A stretch of 64,000 bases of DNA, from positions 16,258,093 through 16,322,092 of the forward strand of contig NC_089321.1 of NCBI RefSeq assembly GCF_036669915.1, read 5' to 3'. Positions 59,859 through 64,000 of this stretch are shown here, in pieces (the stretch's first letter is position 1; every line of letters starts with the position of its first letter). Source of the stretch: Pocillopora verrucosa (lineage: Eukaryota; Cnidaria; Anthozoa; Scleractinia; Pocilloporidae). Both the position numbers and the translations under genes were made by a program. The notes beneath the pieces are model-generated. The model saw nothing but the letters and a program-made list of their open reading frames with translations. It searched no databases and was not told the origin of the DNA.

Positions 59859-60649
59859 GTAAGCATCATCAGAAATCTGTTCGTAGCACTTGTGGCCTCA
59901 GGGCTGCTGGGGCTTGATAAGCAGGGCAAGTGAATATCAATTGAAGGATCGAAAGCAGCTTTTGTCCTTATCAGCCGGGTGTTCTTTTTGTGTGTGCTTG
60001 TTGCCGTCTGGTCGTCGTCGTTGTTCTTGTTCTTGTTCTTGTTCTTGTTCTTGTTCTTGTTGTTGCTGTAGCTTTGGTCTTTGTATTGCTTATTTCTTCC
60101 CGTTTGCTTTGGCCTTTCTGTTTTTGCCTTGAATTATTTTACTTTATTTCATCTATTTATTTATTTTTTTATTTTTTTTTTTTCCCCCCCCTTTTTGCTT
60201 TTGTTTCCTTTTAGTTGGTCTTTCCATTAATGTTCAAAAAAACGAAAACAAAAACAGAAAAACCAACAAAAAAAAATACTTGCTATCAAAACCTGTTAGA
60301 GGTCGAGCGCTCGATGGAAGTGAACATCCGGGACTTCTCGTAAGATAACGACCAAAATACGAAACGGAACGTACAAGTTTGTCACCTTATTTTCAGAGTT
60401 TCCTTTCGTTGCGTGCAAATCGCATCCATTTGAACTTTGCACAATACTAGTCGCTCTCTCCAAATGGGTCATTTACATCGATACACCCTCCTAGCCTCCC
60501 AATTTGACAGATTGTTTTCACCTGAAGCCTGAGCTCGACAAAGGCAATTCACAATTGAATGGGACTTTCTCCTAGCAAGCCGGGCGGCCGTTTCACATGT
60601 TTTTCAATGGCCACAACTAGTCTGACATGTTGCCTTTCTTTCTCCTCAG

Positions 60650-61222
60650 CACCACCGCCGTGTAGCACTCCCGTGGATCTGGCATTTATCATCGATTCTT
60701 CGGGCAGCATTGGCCGCACAAACTACAAGAAACAGAAGAACTTTGTCAAGGAAGTGGCGAAGACTTTTGGCCTATCTCCAAACGGCAGCCGAGCGGCCAT
60801 GGTTCTGTACAGTAACTCGGCCTCAGTGAAAGCTCGATTTGGCCAGTATTCGGACCCGAAGGAGTTCGGTGGAGCTGTAGACAGTCTGCCTTACGAGAGA
60901 GGATTGACACGAATCGACAAAGCACTGGACCTAACAGCCAAGGATATCTTCGCTCAAAGTAGGTCGGGCGTGCCCAAGATTGCAATGCTGATAACAGACG
61001 GTACCCAAACCGCAGCAGCCGATGCCAAAGGCCTAAAAGAGGCTTCCGAACCATTGAGACAGGCAGGTGTTCGTGTTCTAGCCGTAGGTGTCGGCAAGGG
61101 TGTGGACAGAGAAGAACTTCGACTGGTCACGGAGAGTGACGAGGATGTTGTGGTGGCGGCTGACTTCGAAGACCTGCTGTTGAAACTCAGCAACCTGACC
61201 AGCCAGGCTTGCCGACTTGCAG
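60650..61222 (+). CDS. VWA domain R11 exon
   Basis: Identical to R1. The downstream intron has 6 hexamers, lacks TTGTTGCTG, and its C-run is replaced by GTTGGGCCC; period 1356 bp. Confidence 0.92.
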
Positions 61223-62005
61223 GTAAGCATCATCAGAAATCTGTTCGTAGCACTTGTGGCCTCAGGGCTGCTGGGGCTTGATAAGCAGGGCAAGTGAATA
61301 TCAATTGAAGGATCGAAAGCAGCTTTTGTCCTTATCAGCCGGGTGTTCTTTTTGTGTGTGCTTGTTGCCGTCTGGTCGTCGTCGTTGTTCTTGTTCTTGT
61401 TCTTGTTCTTGTTCTTGTTCTTGTAGCTTTGGTCTTTGTATTGCTTATTTCTTCCCGTTTGCTTTGGCCTTTCTGTTTTTGCCTTGAATTATTTTACTTT
61501 ATTTCATCTATTTATTTATTTTTTTATTTTTTTTTTTTGTTGGGCCCTTTTTGCTTTTGTTTCCTTTTAGTTGGTCTTTCCATTAATGTTCAAAAAAACG
61601 AAAACAAAAACAGAAAAACCAACAAAAAAAAATACTTGCTATCAAAACCTGTTAGAGGTCGAGCGCTCGATGGAAGTGAACATCCGGGACTTCTCGTAAG
61701 ATAACGACCAAAATACGAAACGGAACGTACAAGTTTGTCACCTTATTTTCAGAGTTTCCTTTCGTTGCGTGCAAATCGCATCCATTTGAACTTTGCACAA
61801 TACTAGTCGCTCTCTCCAAATGGGTCATTTACATCGATACACCCTCCTAGCCTCCCAATTTGACAGATTGTTTTCACCTGAAGCCTGAGCTCGACAAAGG
61901 CAATTCACAATTGAATGGGACTTTCTCCTAGCAAGCCGGGCGGCCGTTTCACATGTTTTTCAATGGCCACAACTAGTCTGACATGTTGCCTTTCTTTCTC
62001 CTCAG

Positions 62006-62578
62006 CACCACCGCCGTGTAGCACTCCCGTGGATCTGGCATTTATCATCGATTCTTCGGGCAGCATTGGCCGCACAAACTACAAGAAACAGAAGAACTTT
62101 GTCAAGGAAGTGGCGAAGACTTTTGGCCTATCTCCAAACGGCAGCCGAGCGGCCATGGTTCTGTACAGTAACTCGGCCTCAGTGAAAGCTCGATTTGGCC
62201 AGTATTCGGACCCGAAGGAGTTCGGTGGAGCTGTAGACAGTCTGCCTTACGAGAGAGGATTGACACGAATCGACAAAGCACTGGACCTAACAGCCAAGGA
62301 TATCTTCGCTCAAAGTAGGTCGGGCGTGCCCAAGATTGCAATGCTGATAACAGACGGTACCCAAACCGCAGCAGCCGATGCCAAAGGCCTAAAAGAGGCT
62401 TCCGAACCATTGAGACAGGCAGGTGTTCGTGTTCTAGCCGTAGGTGTCGGCAAGGGTGTGGACAGAGAAGAACTTCGACTGGTCACGGAGAGTGACGAGG
62501 ATGTTGTGGTGGCGGCTGACTTCGAAGACCTGCTGTTGAAACTCAGCAACCTGACCAGCCAGGCTTGCCGACTTGCAG
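62006..62578 (+). CDS. VWA domain R12 exon
   Basis: Identical to R1. The downstream intron has 6 hexamers and the most changes of any unit: AAATTGCTTTAG in place of TATTTTACTTTA, and CCTACCCC in place of the C-run. Period 1356 bp. Confidence 0.92.
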
Positions 62579-63361
62579 GTAAGCATCATCAGAAATCTGT
62601 TCGTAGCACTTGTGGCCTCAGGGCTGCTGGGGCTTGATAAGCAGGGCAAGTGAATATCAATTGAAGGATCGAAAGCAGCTTTTGTCCTTATCAGCCGGGT
62701 GTTCTTTTTGTGTGTGCTTGTTGCCGTCTGGTCGTCGTCGTTGTTCTTGTTCTTGTTCTTGTTCTTGTTCTTGTTCTTGTAGCTTTGGTCTTTGTATTGC
62801 TTATTTCTTCCCGTTTGCTTTGGCCTTTCTGTTTTTGCCTTGAATTAAATTGCTTTAGTTCATCTAGTTATTTATTTTTTTATTTTTTTTTTTTTCCTAC
62901 CCCTTTTTGCTTTTGTTTCCTTTTAGTTGGTCTTTCCATTAATGTTCAAAAAAACGAAAACAAAAACAGAAAAACCAACAAAAAAAAATACTTGCTATCA
63001 AAACCTGTTAGAGGTCGAGCGCTCGATGGAAGTGAACATCCGGGACTTCTCGTAAGATAACGACCAAAATACGAAACGGAACGTACAAGTTTGTCACCTT
63101 ATTTTCAGAGTTTCCTTTCGTTGCGTGCAAATCGCATCCATTTGAACTTTGCACAATACTAGTCGCTCTCTCCAAATGGGTCATTTACATCGATACACCC
63201 TCCTAGCCTCCCAATTTGACAGATTGTTTTCACCTGAAGCCTGAGCTCGACAAAGGCAATTCACAATTGAATGGGACTTTCTCCTAGCAAGCCGGGCGGC
63301 CGTTTCACATGTTTTTCAATGGCCACAACTAGTCTGACATGTTGCCTTTCTTTCTCCTCAG

Positions 63362-63934
63362 CACCACCGCCGTGTAGCACTCCCGTGGATCTGGCATTTA
63401 TCATCGATTCTTCGGGCAGCATTGGCCGCACAAACTACAAGAAACAGAAGAACTTTGTCAAGGAAGTGGCGAAGACTTTTGGCCTATCTCCAAACGGCAG
63501 CCGAGCGGCCATGGTTCTGTACAGTAACTCGGCCTCAGTGAAAGCTCGATTTGGCCAGTATTCGGACCCGAAGGAGTTCGGTGGAGCTGTAGACAGTCTG
63601 CCTTACGAGAGAGGATTGACACGAATCGACAAAGCACTGGACCTAACAGCCAAGGATATCTTCGCTCAAAGTAGGTCGGGCGTGCCCAAGATTGCAATGC
63701 TGATAACAGACGGTACCCAAACCGCAGCAGCCGATGCCAAAGGCCTAAAAGAGGCTTCCGAACCATTGAGACAGGCAGGTGTTCGTGTTCTAGCCGTAGG
63801 TGTCGGCAAGGGTGTGGACAGAGAAGAACTTCGACTGGTCACGGAGAGTGACGAGGATGTTGTGGTGGCGGCTGACTTCGAAGACCTGCTGTTGAAACTC
63901 AGCAACCTGACCAGCCAGGCTTGCCGACTTGCAG
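63362..63934 (+). CDS. VWA domain R13 exon (last in window)
   Basis: Identical to R1, with donor gtaagc at 63935. The window ends 66 bp into the following intron, so it is not known whether R13 is the last copy or what follows it. Confidence 0.92.
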
Positions 63935-64000
63935 GTAAGCATCATCAGAAATCTGTTCGTAGCACTTGTGGCCTCAGGGCTGCTGGGGCTTGATAAGCAG

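Larger units (their letters stand above)
28843..64000 (+). other. Gene B extent: secreted multi-VWA protein gene, 5' portion
   Basis: The gene begins with a signal-peptide exon and continues off the right edge. Coding exons are signal peptide, B1, a 30-nt microexon, B2-B6 and R1-R13. All junctions are phase 1, so any exon can be skipped or duplicated without a frameshift, which fits the tandem growth seen in R. All the VWA domains carry bracket cysteines. MIDAS is intact in B1-B3 and R1-R13 and altered in B4-B6. The likely role is extracellular matrix or adhesion. Linkage of B6 to R1 in one transcript rests on phase and orientation. Confidence 0.75.
46565..64000 (+). repeat. Tandem array of 13 VWA-exon units (1356-1377 bp each)
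   Basis: Units start at about 46565, 47942, 49319, 50694, 52069, 53446, 54821, 56196, 57557, 58921, 60285, 61641 and 62997. Each holds about 365 bp of intron, a 573-nt VWA exon and about 440 bp of intron. The exons look identical by eye, and translations on both strands agree between copies. Variation is confined to a TTCTTG hexamer tract (8, 7 or 6 units), an adjacent TTGTTGCTG segment, a T/C homopolymer tract and a few bases near the last copies. The array is cut by the window end. Confidence 0.93.

Noticed and set aside
1-64000. Calling the genes collagen VI because of VWA similarity
   Set aside because: No Gly-X-Y stretch is visible anywhere in the window; the VWA type alone is shared with matrilins and other matrix proteins.

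Overview
This is animal nuclear DNA, most likely from an anthozoan cnidarian and probably a stony coral. The coding sequence is cut into short exons with GT/AG borders and long AT-rich introns. The introns carry Penelope-like retroelement debris and short terminal-inverted-repeat elements of types I associate with coral genomes. The organism call is inference. I see no bacterial genes, tRNA, rRNA or CRISPR.

Nearly all recognised coding sequence is one module, the von Willebrand factor A (VWA) domain, normally carried on a single exon of about 540-585 nt with phase-1 introns on both sides. Two genes lie head to tail on the plus strand. Gene A enters from the left and ends near 23,490. It contributes the tail of one VWA (A1) and 18 complete VWA domains (A2-A19), a stop codon, a probably spliced 3' UTR and an AATAAA signal. 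Gene B starts with a signal-peptide exon at 29,131 and runs off the right edge. It has six divergent VWA exons (B1-B6), a 30-nt microexon, and then at least 13 apparently identical copies (R1-R13) of a 1.36-1.38 kb unit, each holding one VWA exon and its intron.

Both products should be extracellular matrix or adhesion proteins of the collagen-VI/matrilin VWA type. No Gly-X-Y collagen repeat, EGF domain or transmembrane segment appears in the window, so I do not call either a collagen. The two genes have diverged in a patterned way. A2-A18 have nearly all lost the metal-binding MIDAS residues and the pair of cysteines that brackets the domain. A19, B1-B3 and all R copies keep both. B4-B6 keep the cysteines but have damaged MIDAS motifs. 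Gene A therefore looks like a mostly metal-independent VWA rod, and gene B like a metal-competent array under recent amplification.

Mobile DNA: a composite inverted Penelope-like element at 40,841-42,574 has a 15-bp target-site duplication and hammerhead-ribozyme-like motifs in both arms. Five smaller remnants of the same terminal sequence are scattered through introns and the intergenic gap. Short inverted-repeat elements lie at 38,380-38,594, about 35,202-35,410 and possibly 18,181-18,385.

Gene A introns without their own entry hold nothing I recognise beyond short AT-rich or homopolymer tracts: 206-703, 1259-1829, 2403-3026, 3588-3938, 4503-4987, 5555-6212, 8054-8555, 10572-11005, 11567-12156, 12727-13259, 14953-15229, 16632-17161, 19047-19461 and 19734-20248. 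The same is true of gene B introns 36485-36786, 39481-40207 and 43691-44050. Exon borders come from reading frame, domain alignment by eye and splice consensus; there is no transcript evidence.
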